Shown one piece after another: positions 26,867 through 35,220 of a stretch of DNA of 64,000 bases. A program made the translations under genes and the position numbers. Every line of letters begins with the position of its first letter. Positions within the stretch are counted from its first letter, which is position 1. This stretch comes from Desulfolinea sp050305405 (GTDB lineage Bacteria > Chloroflexota > Anaerolineae > Anaerolineales > Villigracilaceae). Under the pieces are notes generated by a model. It was given only the letters and a program-made list of their open reading frames with translations. It searched no databases and had not been told where the DNA came from. Location: NCBI GenBank assembly GCA_050305405.1, contig JBNLFG010000004.1:1-64000 (forward strand). The letters are read 5' to 3'.

Positions 26867-27006
26867 CCAGTTCCTGAGCGGAGGGCTTTTCGGAGAAAAG
26901 CGCGCAGTCGAAGGACGGCGTTCCCTGAAACTCGCTCTTCACCCTTTCGGGTACAGGCGACTACGGTTTCGATACGCTTCGCTACTCAACCTCCGCTCAG
27001 AGGCTG
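26867..27006. repeat. CTGAGCGGAGG palindromic repeat, copy A
   Basis: An approximately 140-bp element with terminal inverted arms CAGTTCCTGAGCGGAGG and CCTCCGCTCAGAGGCTG, and internal GCAGTCGAAGG. It shares its ends and core with copies at 33664, 38558 and 58881, and its TTTCGATACG...CTACTCAACC part with 54840. The rest of the 478-bp gap up to the aminotransferase holds only the ABC-F leader and about 125 bp with no feature seen. Confidence 0.75.
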
Positions 27007-27131
27007 TGTTCGGATTGACCTTAGAATTGGCAAAGCATACCCCGCTTTTCATGACAAATGATATTGCAGGACTATTTTGGGGTGTGTAGAATGGTAGCGT
27101 ACCTTAATCCAACTATCAGACCGGAGGTCTC

Positions 27132-28349
27132 ATGTCCATTAGCCTGCAAGCACGCGGCATTGCTCCCTCCCCGACCTTTGCGCTGAACGAGAAAGCTCGT
27201 TTATTGCGTACAAAAGGGGAACCTGTGATCAACCTCGGGATTGGCGAACCGAAGAATAAAACGCCAATCACCGCGGTATTGAGTTCGGCAGCTCGCTTAC
27301 GCGAGGGAGATGTGAAATATACGCCCGTGGACGGCATCCCTTCCCTGAAGCAAGCGATCATCCGCTACACCGAAGAGAATTACGGGCGCGTCGTTGCGCC
27401 GGAGAATGTGATCGTCTCCACAGGGGCGAAGCAGTCGCTTTTCAACATTTTGTACACCCTGTTGAATCCGCAGGATGAAGTCATCCTGCTGGCGCCGTAC
27501 TGGGTCAGTTACCCGGAAATGGTCAAGATGTGTTACGCCGTTCCCGTTGTGGTAAGCCCTGAAGACGGGACTTTTTATCACCGCATGTCTGAGATCGAAC
27601 GCGTGGTCAGTTCATATACCAAGGCGATCATTCTGAACAGCCCGAACAATCCGTCCGGGGCCATGTACCCAACTGAGTTCGTGGCGGAGTTAGTCGAGTT
27701 CTGCGAGACCAAGGGTATTTATCTCATCATGGATGATATTTACCACAAGCTCGTCTATGGCAACGAAGAGTGGCAACCTGCCTGGAACTTTACCAATAAA
27801 GATATTGAGAACACGCACGTAATCGTGGTAAACGGTGTCTCGAAACTCTACGGGATGACCGGATTTCGCATTGGCTGGGTGGTCGCGCCGCGTAAATTGA
27901 TCCTGACGATGACCAACGTCCAGGCACAGATGACGTCGAATCCGTCGATCGTCATGCAGTCTGCGGCTGAAGGCGCGTTGCGTGGACAGCAGGGTCTCGT
28001 CCATAATTTGCAACTGACCTTTGAGAATAATCGCAAGATCATCATGAACGAACTCAAAGCCTTCAGCGATCTGAAAGTGATTCCGCCCGATGGCACGTTT
28101 TATATCATGCCCGATTTCCGCGCCTATGGCGGTGACTCGACCAAGATCGCGGACTTCCTGCTCGAAAAGGCGCTGGTCGTGACCGTGCCCGGCGCAGCTT
28201 TTGGCATGGAAGGCTACATCCGCTTGAGCTATGCCGGTTCTGTGAAGGATATTATCGAAGGCATCGAACGGTTGCGCTGGGCGCTTGATCCGAACGCGCC
28301 GAACGAGATCTACATCGGCGACCGCAAACTGATCCGCGATTGGCTTTAG
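27132..28349 (+). CDS. Class I/II pyridoxal-phosphate aminotransferase (AspC/AatA-like)
   Basis: A 405-residue fold-type I aminotransferase. The start ATG 27132 follows a GGAGGT ribosome site. The N-terminal NLGIGEPKNKTPI, substrate-recognition SPNNPSGAMYP, cofactor Asp in IIMDDIYHKL, and PLP lysine in NGVSKLYGMTGFRIGW are all present; the Arg in GFRIGW-type and C-terminal IRLSYA motifs bind the substrate carboxylates. It probably transfers amino groups between aspartate (or another amino acid) and 2-oxoglutarate. Aspartate aminotransferase would supply oxaloacetate, and PEP carboxykinase lies immediately downstream, so the pair may link amino acid and C4 metabolism. The intergenic gap contains a hairpin repeat. 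Confidence 0.9.
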   Translation: MSISLQARGIAPSPTFALNEKARLLRTKGEPVINLGIGEPKNKTPITAVLSSAARLREGDVKYTPVDGIPSLKQAIIRYTEENYGRVVAPENVIVSTGAKQSLFNILYTLLNPQDEVILLAPYWVSYPEMVKMCYAVPVVVSPEDGTFYHRMSEIERVVSSYTKAIILNSPNNPSGAMYPTEFVAELVEFCETKGIYLIMDDIYHKLVYGNEEWQPAWNFTNKDIENTHVIVVNGVSKLYGMTGFRIGWVVAPRKLILTMTNVQAQMTSNPSIVMQSAAEGALRGQQGLVHNLQLTFENNRKIIMNELKAFSDLKVIPPDGTFYIMPDFRAYGGDSTKIADFLLEKALVVTVPGAAFGMEGYIRLSYAGSVKDIIEGIERLRWALDPNAPNEIYIGDRKLIRDWL

Positions 28350-28363
28350 CCTATTTAAAGATG

Positions 28364-28415
28364 CCTTTGTAGTAACGGCTTAGCCGTTAAGCGACTGAAG
28401 TCGCTACTACAAGGG
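28364..28415. repeat. Composite palindrome TTGTAGTA...TACTACAA
   Basis: Outer arms CCTTTGTAGTA and TACTACAAGGG enclose two smaller hairpins, AACGGCTTAGCCGTT and GCGACTGAAGTCGC. The cruciform-like layout with nested palindromes suggests a REP-type or MITE-like element; only one copy is in the window. It lies between aminotransferase and pckA. Confidence 0.7.
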
Positions 28416-28450
28416 TTTCTTGCGATAGACATTTAGAGACAGGATAAAAA

Positions 28451-30091
28451 ATGAATAACCTCCTCAATATCAAAACCCCGGCGGAAGATCAGGCGAGCGC
28501 TCTGAAATGCGATTACAGTCTTGGCCATCACGGCTTCCGCAATCTGCGCAAGGCATATTGGAATTTACCAACCGAAGCGCTCTACGAAGAAGCTGTTTTC
28601 CGTGGCGAAGGGCAGATATCCAAAGATGGGCCAATGCTGGTTAAGTCGGGCAAACATACCGCCCGTGCCGCGCAGGACAAATACGTTGTCCGTGAGCCGA
28701 CTACCGAAGGGCATATCTGGTGGGGCGAGTACAACCGCCCGATGAGCACCGAAATGTTCGACGAACTTTTTGGCCGTATGCAGGGCTATGTTCAGGGACG
28801 CGATCTTTTCGTACAGGATTGCTACGCCGGTGCGCAAAAAGATCACCAGATGAGTGTGCGCGTCATCACCGAGTTGGCGTGGCACAGCCATTTCGCGCGC
28901 AATATGTTTATTTTGCCGAAAAATGCCGAAGAGTATCGCACCCACGTGCCCGATTTTATGGTTGTGGCAATCCCCTCCTTTAACGCCTTCCCAGCCATGG
29001 ACGGGACGCGTACCGAGACTTTCATCGCCATCAACTTTCAGCAGCGGCTCGCCATCATTGGCGGTTCAGCCTACGGCGGCGAGATCAAAAAGTCCATCTT
29101 CACCGTCATGAATTACTTCCTGCCGCTCGAGGGCGTGATGACCATGCACTGCTCCGCCAATCAGGGCGACGATGATGACGTGGCACTTTTCTTCGGGCTT
29201 TCGGGTACGGGCAAAACCACGCTCTCCGCTGACCCCAATCGCGGGCTGATCGGCGACGACGAGCACGGCTGGTCGGACGAGGGTGTCTTCAACTTCGAAG
29301 GCGGCTGCTACGCCAAGGTCATCCAGCTTTCGCCGACGGCAGAGCCTGAAATTTACAAGGCCGCGCATCGTTTTGGCGCGATCCTTGAGAACGTGATCTA
29401 TGACCCGGTGACTCGTCTGCTGGATTTGGATGACGACGAGATCACGGAAAATACGCGCGCATCCTACCCGCTGGAATTCATCGAAAACGCCCTCCCTTCG
29501 GGCTTGGGTGCACATCCCAAAAATGTGATCTTCCTGACATGTGATGCCCAGGGCGTCATGCCGCCCATCGCCCGTCTGACCCCCGAACAGGCGATGTATC
29601 ATTTCATTTCTGGCTACACTTCGAAGGTCGGTGGCACGGAAGTGGGTCTCGGCGAAGAGCCTGAGATCACCTTCAGCGCCTGTTTCGGTGCCCCCTTCAT
29701 GGTGCATCATCCCGCCTATTATGCCGATCTGCTCGCCCGCAAAATGGAACGCTACGGTGCAACTGCCTGGCTCCTAAACACCGGCTGGGTCGGCGGTGCG
29801 TATGGCGTCGGCAAGCGCATCAGCATCCGCCACACCCGCAATCTGCTGACGGCAGCCCTCGATGGCTCGCTCAAGGACGTGGAATACTATACTGATCCTG
29901 TTTTCGGCTTTGAAGTCCCCAAGACCTGTCCGAACGTGCCGGAAGATGTGCTCTATCCTGCCGAAGCATGGCACAGCCAGGAACAGTACAACGACAAATA
30001 CCGCCAACTGGCAGCCCGCTTTATCGAGAATTTCAAGAAATTCGCCGATGATTCGCCTGCCGAAGTTAGTGAGGGCGGACCAAAGATTTAG
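28451..30091 (+). CDS. pckA: Phosphoenolpyruvate carboxykinase (ATP)
   Basis: A 546-residue cytoplasmic enzyme interconverting oxaloacetate + ATP and PEP + CO2 + ADP, the entry to gluconeogenesis. The P-loop (kinase-1a) is FGLSGTGKTTLSAD, followed by the metal-binding kinase-2 region IGDDEHGW. Further conserved parts are GGSAYGGEIKKSIF with catalytic Lys residues, and NTGWVGGAYGVGKRISI near the C-terminus. The length matches the ATP-dependent type (about 530-540), not the GTP type (about 600). An AGGA ribosome site is seen before ATG 28451. A terminator follows. Presence of pckA indicates growth on organic or amino acids, or reversed anaplerosis. Confidence 0.95.
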   Translation: MNNLLNIKTPAEDQASALKCDYSLGHHGFRNLRKAYWNLPTEALYEEAVFRGEGQISKDGPMLVKSGKHTARAAQDKYVVREPTTEGHIWWGEYNRPMSTEMFDELFGRMQGYVQGRDLFVQDCYAGAQKDHQMSVRVITELAWHSHFARNMFILPKNAEEYRTHVPDFMVVAIPSFNAFPAMDGTRTETFIAINFQQRLAIIGGSAYGGEIKKSIFTVMNYFLPLEGVMTMHCSANQGDDDDVALFFGLSGTGKTTLSADPNRGLIGDDEHGWSDEGVFNFEGGCYAKVIQLSPTAEPEIYKAAHRFGAILENVIYDPVTRLLDLDDDEITENTRASYPLEFIENALPSGLGAHPKNVIFLTCDAQGVMPPIARLTPEQAMYHFISGYTSKVGGTEVGLGEEPEITFSACFGAPFMVHHPAYYADLLARKMERYGATAWLLNTGWVGGAYGVGKRISIRHTRNLLTAALDGSLKDVEYYTDPVFGFEVPKTCPNVPEDVLYPAEAWHSQEQYNDKYRQLAARFIENFKKFADDSPAEVSEGGPKI

Positions 30092-30126
30092 TTTTTCAAT
30101 TTCAAAACAAAGAAGAGAATTAAAAG

Positions 30127-30157
30127 AAACTGGGACTTCTCATGAGGTCCCGGTTTT
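30127..30157 (+). terminator. Terminator of pckA
   Basis: Hairpin AACTGGGACT / AGGTCCCGGTT (with a wobble pair) followed by TTTTT, about 36 bp after the pckA stop. Confidence 0.75.
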
Positions 30158-30172
30158 TCATTTTTCCGTCAT

Positions 30173-30442
30173 TTACCAAATCGTAACGCGGTTACGGGCC
30201 TCGTTTTTTGAACGATAAAGGGCTTGATCGGCGCGGTAGAGCAAAGAATCGAAACTCAACTCTTCCTTGCTGTCCCAGCAGGAAACGCCCAAACTGATCG
30301 TCAGTATGATTTCATGATTGGTTTTCACTTGCGGCGGTTGGCATAAAACCACGCGAGGCGCGCGCCCATTTGCATTGACCAAAGCCAAAAGATGACGATC
30401 GACATCATCCATTACAGGGAGATATTCCCCTGAACCAACCAA
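30173..30442 (-). pseudogene. Chimeric remnant: S51-like N-terminus joined to a GGDEF C-terminus
   Basis: The 89-codon frame begins GSGEYLPVMDDVDRHLL, nearly identical to residues about 16-32 of the S51-like protein encoded at 31060-31800. After PRVV (about codon 32) it switches to EIILTISLGVSCWD and RADQALYRSK, which is the end of a diguanylate cyclase (GGDEF) domain. The start region is broken: TGA codons precede the similarity, and the catalytic parts of both parents are missing. The fragment lies four bases after the methyltransferase stop. It is best read as a deletion scar that fused a duplicated S51-like gene to a GGDEF gene, not as a functional protein. Confidence 0.75.
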
Positions 30443-30445
30443 TCA

Positions 30446-31063
30446 TCATTTTCTCTTTTCAAGGATTAAAGACTGGAAATGTAAAGAACTTTTTCTATCA
30501 ACATCAAGACATTTAAATGAGCGAATATCGAAAACTTTTTCCACTTCATCTTTTATTTGCTCATCTTCAAAGAATGAAAAGAAACGCTTCGGTTCTTGAT
30601 GGTCTTCTTCCCATACCCCTTCAAAGTTCATGCCGCCATAGATGCCAAGATAAAACAAACCAGCGGGTTTTAGCAATTGATTGATACGCTCCAAAACAAT
30701 TGAAAACTCGACTTTTGTGAGATGCAGCAAGCTATTCATGGAATAAACGGCATCAAAGGATGCTTCTTGAAAATCCAATTTTGTCATATCCATGACATGT
30801 GCATCCAAACCTTTTTCTTTGCATAAAGCCACCATTACTGGCGATAAATCTATGCAAGCAACCTGAAAGCCATGTTCCTGAAAAAAAGCGCTATCACGCC
30901 CTGTACCTGCACCAACTTCAAGCAAGTTATTTTTCTGTCTTTCCTGGAGTAGCGCTAAAAACTTTGCGCGCTCTTTTATCTTCCATGCTTGCATTGTGCT
31001 GGCTTCGCGATCTTGGGCTGATTTGTTATATGCCTTGCGTAAGTTATCTTTGTGGATGTTCAT
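30446..31063 (-). CDS. Class I SAM-dependent methyltransferase
   Basis: A 205-residue Rossmann-fold methyltransferase. Motif I LLEVGAGTGRDSAFF (about residues 37-51) binds S-adenosylmethionine. Acidic loop CIDLSPVMV and motif IV FDAVYSMNSLLHL follow. The ATG overlaps the stop of the upstream S51-like gene (ATGA), so the two are translationally coupled. The acceptor cannot be told; the fold is used for small molecules, proteins and RNA. The C-terminus (residues about 150-205) is lysine- and phenylalanine-rich without a known motif. The gene is more AT-rich than pckA next to it. Confidence 0.85.
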   Translation of the reverse strand: MNIHKDNLRKAYNKSAQDREASTMQAWKIKERAKFLALLQERQKNNLLEVGAGTGRDSAFFQEHGFQVACIDLSPVMVALCKEKGLDAHVMDMTKLDFQEASFDAVYSMNSLLHLTKVEFSIVLERINQLLKPAGLFYLGIYGGMNFEGVWEEDHQEPKRFFSFFEDEQIKDEVEKVFDIRSFKCLDVDRKSSLHFQSLILEKRK

Positions 31064-31800
31064 TTTTCATCGAAAAGATTAACGTTCTGCCCAACGGAAA
31101 AGCTTTGCTCCTCACCACGAGTGATTAAGTGCACTTTGCCTGCCCCCATAACCTGCCAACTTTCACCCATTTTTCCGACCAGCGCGGTATTCTCATCCAC
31201 ACCGAGGATGAACTCGCCCTTTTCCAGTTTGCGGCGCACCGCAAAGAGAAAGGTAGACCATAGCCCACGCATTTTGTCGAAATGCGGCATGACGAATTTT
31301 GCAGGCACAATACCAAAAGCATTTTGGGGCGTTTTGCGCACGGTCGAGCGAACGTTCGGGATCTGTTGAGCAAGGATCATTGCCCCTGCTGAGCAACCGG
31401 CATAGGTCGCGCCGCGTGCCCATGCTTTTTGGGCGGCTTCCCATGCAAGGCTGCCTCGCAGTGTTTCATAAAGATAATTTGGTTTTCCGCCAGAGAAATA
31501 GATTAGGTCTGCATTTTCCAGCGCAGAGAGCCACTGCGGATCATTGGCGGATTCTCGATCAACGATGCGAGCAGGAGTTGCATCTACGCCTAAATCCTTG
31601 AAATGTTTTACCCCCAGATCAAGCCAGTAATTGACACTTTGATCGCCTTCCTGCCCTGCCGCGGTTGGCATGCAAACTACGCGGGGAGTGTGCCCATTCT
31701 GGGCGCTTAAAAGATAGCGATCAACATCGTTCATTACCGGTAAATATTCGCCTGAGCCCAATAAAGCAATCAATCCATTCATACCAATCATCTCTCTCAT
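31060..31800 (-). CDS. Peptidase S51-like / cyanophycinase-like protein
   Basis: A 246-residue protein of the class I glutamine amidotransferase-like fold. The nucleophile elbow AGCSAGAMIL (Ser) is typical for peptidase S51 (dipeptidase E, cyanophycinase). ALLGSGEYLPVM near the start and GVDENTALVG near the end are also family features. Such enzymes cleave Asp-containing dipeptides or cyanophycin. In-frame ATGs at 31800, 31791 and 31782 leave the start uncertain by six residues; MNGLIALLG (31782) fits the family best. It is coupled to the methyltransferase gene by a 4-bp overlap. A broken partial copy of it lies at 30173-30442. Confidence 0.8.
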   Translation of the reverse strand: MREMIGMNGLIALLGSGEYLPVMNDVDRYLLSAQNGHTPRVVCMPTAAGQEGDQSVNYWLDLGVKHFKDLGVDATPARIVDRESANDPQWLSALENADLIYFSGGKPNYLYETLRGSLAWEAAQKAWARGATYAGCSAGAMILAQQIPNVRSTVRKTPQNAFGIVPAKFVMPHFDKMRGLWSTFLFAVRRKLEKGEFILGVDENTALVGKMGESWQVMGAGKVHLITRGEEQSFSVGQNVNLFDEK

Positions 31801-32026
31801 AAGATTTCAACCTAATATCTGTCCTTACCACCTGTTTCCCAAAAAGGGGTTTTGTTAGGCTCACCGTTTCAGGCACGGGTAGCAAACCATCAGGTAACAG
31901 GTGCTGATAATAACACCAGCGAAAAGAGCGGACAAGGACACAGAAAACTAAACCAAACCCGAAAAGATTCTGAACAACTTCTAAATAACTTTTTTTTATA
32001 CTCGTGGCATAACAAAGGAGAAAATC

Positions 32027-33649
32027 ATGTTCAAGTATAAAAAACTTACCTTCATCATAATGATCACTACCATCTTTCTGGCGGCTTGCGGCACTCAGCC
32101 GGTCGTCGAAAGTACAGTCGCCATTCCATTGGAAGCATCCGCGGGGGCGGCGTCTCCTGCGCAGCAGGATTCCGCGCAACCTGCCACGGCGAAGACATCA
32201 ACCATCTCACAAAACACGGCGGCTTTATCGTATCCGATTGTAGATACCGACCAAGGCAATTGTTACGATGCCAATAATCAGGTGGGTTGCCCACAAGCGG
32301 GATCGGCTTTCTTCGGGCAGGATGCCCAATATAGCGGAAACCAGCCCAGTTACACGGATAATGGCGACGGCACGATCACGGATAACGTAACTGGTTTGAT
32401 GTGGCAACAGGATCCCGGCGAAAAGGTGACCTATGATCAAGCAGTTGCTGGCGCATCGAACCTGACCCTGGCTGGGTACTCCGATTGGAGATTGCCAACC
32501 ATCAAGGAGTTATATTCCCTGATCCAGTTCGATGGTTTGGACCCCAGCGGACCCGACACATCTACTCTCGTCCCTTTTATTGATACCGATTACTTCAACT
32601 TCGAATACGGCGACGAAAGCGCGGGCGAGCGCGTGATCGATTCGCAATGGGCGACCAGCACGAAATACGCCAGCACCACGATGTTTGGCAACGAGACAAT
32701 GTTCGGCGTCAACTTCGCGGATGGGCGCATCAAAGGTTATGGCTATGGGGCAATGCGTGGAAATGAAAAAACCTTCTTCGTCATCTACGTGCGTGGCAAC
32801 ACCGCTTACGGTGAAAATGCTTTCGTTGACAATGGGAATGGCACGGTGAGCGACAACGCCACCGGCCTGACCTGGACGCAAAATGATAGCGGTACAGGTA
32901 TGGATTGGGAAGCTGCATTAAATTACTGCGAAAGCCTCGATACTGGAGGCTCCAGCGATTGGCGTTTGCCGAATGCCAAAGAGTTGCAGTCTATCGTTGA
33001 CTACTCCCGCTCACCGGACACGACCAACTCCGCAGCAATTGACCCGATCTTCAATATCTCGACCATTACCAATGAAGCCGGTCAGGTAGATTACCCCGCC
33101 TTCTGGAGCAGCACCACTCATGCAAACTTGCGCAGTGGCGGGAATGGCGCTTATGTCAACTTTGGGCGCTCGATGGGCTATATGAACGGTCAGTGGATCG
33201 ATGTCCACGGGGCGGGCGCTCAGCGTAGCGATCCCAAGACCGGCAGCGCATCCGATTACCCGACTGGGCACGGGCCGCAAGGCGACGCCATCCGCGTGGA
33301 CAACTATGTCCGCTGCGTGACCGACAGCAGCACAACCACCAACGCGAGCAGCAACTCTGCGTCCACAACGGGCGGGGCAGAGACCCAGTCCCCAAGCGGG
33401 CAGCCTGCTCAGGGCGAGAACCAACCGAACGCTCAAGGGCGTCCCGAGATCGACTTCACCGTAGCCGCTGCACAACTCGGCGTTACCGAAGATGCGCTCA
33501 AAGCCGCCCTCGGCGCTCCACCTCCTGATCTGGATGCCGCTGCCGCACAACTAGGCGTGACCGTCGAAGACTTGATCGCCGCCCTCGGCATCCCCGCAGG
33601 TGGGCCGCCTCAGGGTGGTCAACCTCCCGCTGGCGCGCCGCAAGGATAA
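32027..33649 (+). CDS. DUF1566 (Lcl-type) lipoprotein
   Basis: A 540-residue predicted lipoprotein with lipobox FLAACG (Cys about residue 21) and a low-complexity Ala/Gln/Thr linker. Two copies of the DUF1566 domain follow (about residues 110-270 and 270-440). Each starts with a DNGxGT(I/V)(T/S)DN signature, then TGL(M/T)W and SDWRLP(T/N)xKEL. These C-lectin-like domains are found on surface proteins that bind glycans or collagen in some bacteria. The C-terminus has two helical repeats (AAAQLGVTEDALKAALG and AAAQLGVTVEDLIAALG) and a Pro/Gly-rich end. It starts a run of secreted proteins on the same strand. Ribosome site AAGGAG precedes ATG 32027. Confidence 0.85.
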   Translation: MFKYKKLTFIIMITTIFLAACGTQPVVESTVAIPLEASAGAASPAQQDSAQPATAKTSTISQNTAALSYPIVDTDQGNCYDANNQVGCPQAGSAFFGQDAQYSGNQPSYTDNGDGTITDNVTGLMWQQDPGEKVTYDQAVAGASNLTLAGYSDWRLPTIKELYSLIQFDGLDPSGPDTSTLVPFIDTDYFNFEYGDESAGERVIDSQWATSTKYASTTMFGNETMFGVNFADGRIKGYGYGAMRGNEKTFFVIYVRGNTAYGENAFVDNGNGTVSDNATGLTWTQNDSGTGMDWEAALNYCESLDTGGSSDWRLPNAKELQSIVDYSRSPDTTNSAAIDPIFNISTITNEAGQVDYPAFWSSTTHANLRSGGNGAYVNFGRSMGYMNGQWIDVHGAGAQRSDPKTGSASDYPTGHGPQGDAIRVDNYVRCVTDSSTTTNASSNSASTTGGAETQSPSGQPAQGENQPNAQGRPEIDFTVAAAQLGVTEDALKAALGAPPPDLDAAAAQLGVTVEDLIAALGIPAGGPPQGGQPPAGAPQG

Positions 33650-33663
33650 ATATCAAATGAATT

Positions 33664-33789
33664 CCAGTCTCTGAGCGGAGGACTTCACGAATGTGAAGCA
33701 CGCAGTCGAAGAGCGGCTTTTTACAGATCGTCCTTCGACTGCGGCTTCGATACGCCCTTCGGGCTACTCAGCCTCCGCTCAGGAACTTT
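33664..33789. repeat. CTGAGCGGAGG palindromic repeat, copy B
   Basis: About 125 bp. Arms are CCAGTCTCTGAGCGGAGG and CCTCCGCTCAGGAACT; internal CTTCACGAATGTGAAG hairpin, GCAGTCGAAG and CTTCGACTGC. It fills the gap between the DUF1566 and PEBP lipoprotein genes. Confidence 0.8.
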
Positions 33790-33804
33790 CCAAAAGGAGA
33801 AAAA

Positions 33805-35097
33805 ATGAAATCCAAAACCAACCTGTTTATTGTCATGCTTTTATTGGTTGCCGTCTTATCCGCTTGTGCAACCGAAAGCTCGCTTACCCAGCAAGCCCCA
33901 ACGCAGCACTATACACCGCCTCCCCCGCCCAACGCTGCCGAAGAAAGCGCGCCAACCGAAAGCGGATCGCAGCCGGAAACGACCTCGCCGAGTGGCAGCA
34001 CCAGCTTCAAACTCGAAGCCTGGGCAGATAATTGGTTTGCCGCCTATCTGGGCGAAGACCTGATCGTTGAAGATTCTGTGCCCATCACCACCGAGCGCAG
34101 CTTCAACGCCGAAACCGCCACCTTTGACGCCAGCTATCCGCTCACACTCAACATCATCATGAAGGACTTCAAGGAAAACGACACCGGGCTCGAATACATC
34201 GGCACGCCCCGCCAGCAAATGGGCGACGGCGGCTTCATCATGCAGCTCACCGATCTCAGCACGGGCGAAGTTGTCGCCGTCAGCAACGCCGCCTGGTCGT
34301 GCACCGTCATCCACGAAGCCCCGCTCGATAAATCCTGCGCGGCGCAAGCCAATCCGGTCGCAGGCACGGCGCCCTGCACCTTCAGCGATCTCGGCGAACC
34401 GGCGGGTTGGAAATCGCCCGAGTTTGATGTCAGCGCTTGGGATGCGACCACCGTCTACAGCGCCAACGATGTGCGTCCAAAGGATGGATATGATCAGATC
34501 GACTGGGATGCGGATGCAGAATTCATTTGGGGACCCGACCTGCAAACCAGCAATACGGTTCTTTGCCGGACGGTTGTGCCTGCTCCCGTTTCGGATGCGT
34601 CTGCCAGCCCCGAAACATCTGCCGTTATCAACGCGAACCCGAGCAGTTTCTCGCTAACCAGTGCCGCCGTCGCCGAAGGTGGTTCCCTGCCCGCCGAATA
34701 CACCTGCGATGGTGCCAGCGCAACCCTGCCACTCTCATGGGAAGGCGTACCTGACGGCACGCAGAGTTTCGCCGTCGTCATGCACCACGTACCGGGACCG
34801 GGCGACACACATTGGTACTGGGTTCTCTACGACATCCCGGCGGACGTCAACAACTTATCGCAAAACAGCGTCGGGATCGGCACACTGGGCACGAACAGCG
34901 TCAACGGCAAAACAGAATATGCCCCGCCCTGCTCAAAGGGCCCCGGAGAAAAAGCATATACCTACACCGTCTATGCACTCTCGGCGACCCCTCAATTTTC
35001 TGTCCCAGCAACTGAAGTTGATCGCGATAGGTTACTCAATGTCATTCAGAATATCACCCTGGCAAGTGCAGAACTGAACGTGACCTATTCGCGCTAA
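33805..35097 (+). CDS. PEBP (YbhB/YbcL)-domain lipoprotein
   Basis: A 430-residue lipoprotein with lipobox VLSACA (Cys about residue 21) and a Pro/Ser/Thr-rich linker. Residues about 70-245 form a domain starting KLEAWADNWFAAYLGED, with ITTERSFNAETATFDASYP and several Cys. Residues about 275-425 form a PEBP/Raf-kinase-inhibitor-like domain with SFAVVMHHVPGPGDTHWYWVLYDIP (ligand-pocket Asp-His) and YTYTVYAL. PEBP domains bind anionic ligands. It lies upstream of the YHYH protein, a pairing consistent with a shared extracytoplasmic role. Ribosome site AAAAGGAG precedes ATG 33805. Confidence 0.85.
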   Translation: MKSKTNLFIVMLLLVAVLSACATESSLTQQAPTQHYTPPPPPNAAEESAPTESGSQPETTSPSGSTSFKLEAWADNWFAAYLGEDLIVEDSVPITTERSFNAETATFDASYPLTLNIIMKDFKENDTGLEYIGTPRQQMGDGGFIMQLTDLSTGEVVAVSNAAWSCTVIHEAPLDKSCAAQANPVAGTAPCTFSDLGEPAGWKSPEFDVSAWDATTVYSANDVRPKDGYDQIDWDADAEFIWGPDLQTSNTVLCRTVVPAPVSDASASPETSAVINANPSSFSLTSAAVAEGGSLPAEYTCDGASATLPLSWEGVPDGTQSFAVVMHHVPGPGDTHWYWVLYDIPADVNNLSQNSVGIGTLGTNSVNGKTEYAPPCSKGPGEKAYTYTVYALSATPQFSVPATEVDRDRLLNVIQNITLASAELNVTYSR

Positions 35098-35103
35098 TCG
35101 CCT

Positions 35104-35182
35104 CCACCTACCCTCCCCCGTTTACGGGAAAGGGACAAGTTCTCCCCTCACTTGCGGGGGGAGTTAGAAGGGGGCATTCCTA
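35104..35182. repeat. CCCTCCCCCG / GGGGGGAG intergenic repeat
   Basis: GC-rich stretch with CCCCCGTTTACGGG and TCTCCCC...GGGGGGAGT palindromes, ending AGAAGGGGGC. It falls between the PEBP and YHYH genes and looks like another family of short intergenic repeats; no second clear copy was found. Confidence 0.45.
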
Positions 35183-35220
35183 AAAGCGTCTTTATTTATG
35201 TACCACGAAAGGAACCCATC

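Noticed and set aside
31854..31860. Second GTTAGGC that could be an attC R' box
   Set aside because: No paired L'/L'' boxes at the right spacing could be found around it; it is likely chance or part of a short CACCTGTT/AACAGGTG inverted repeat.
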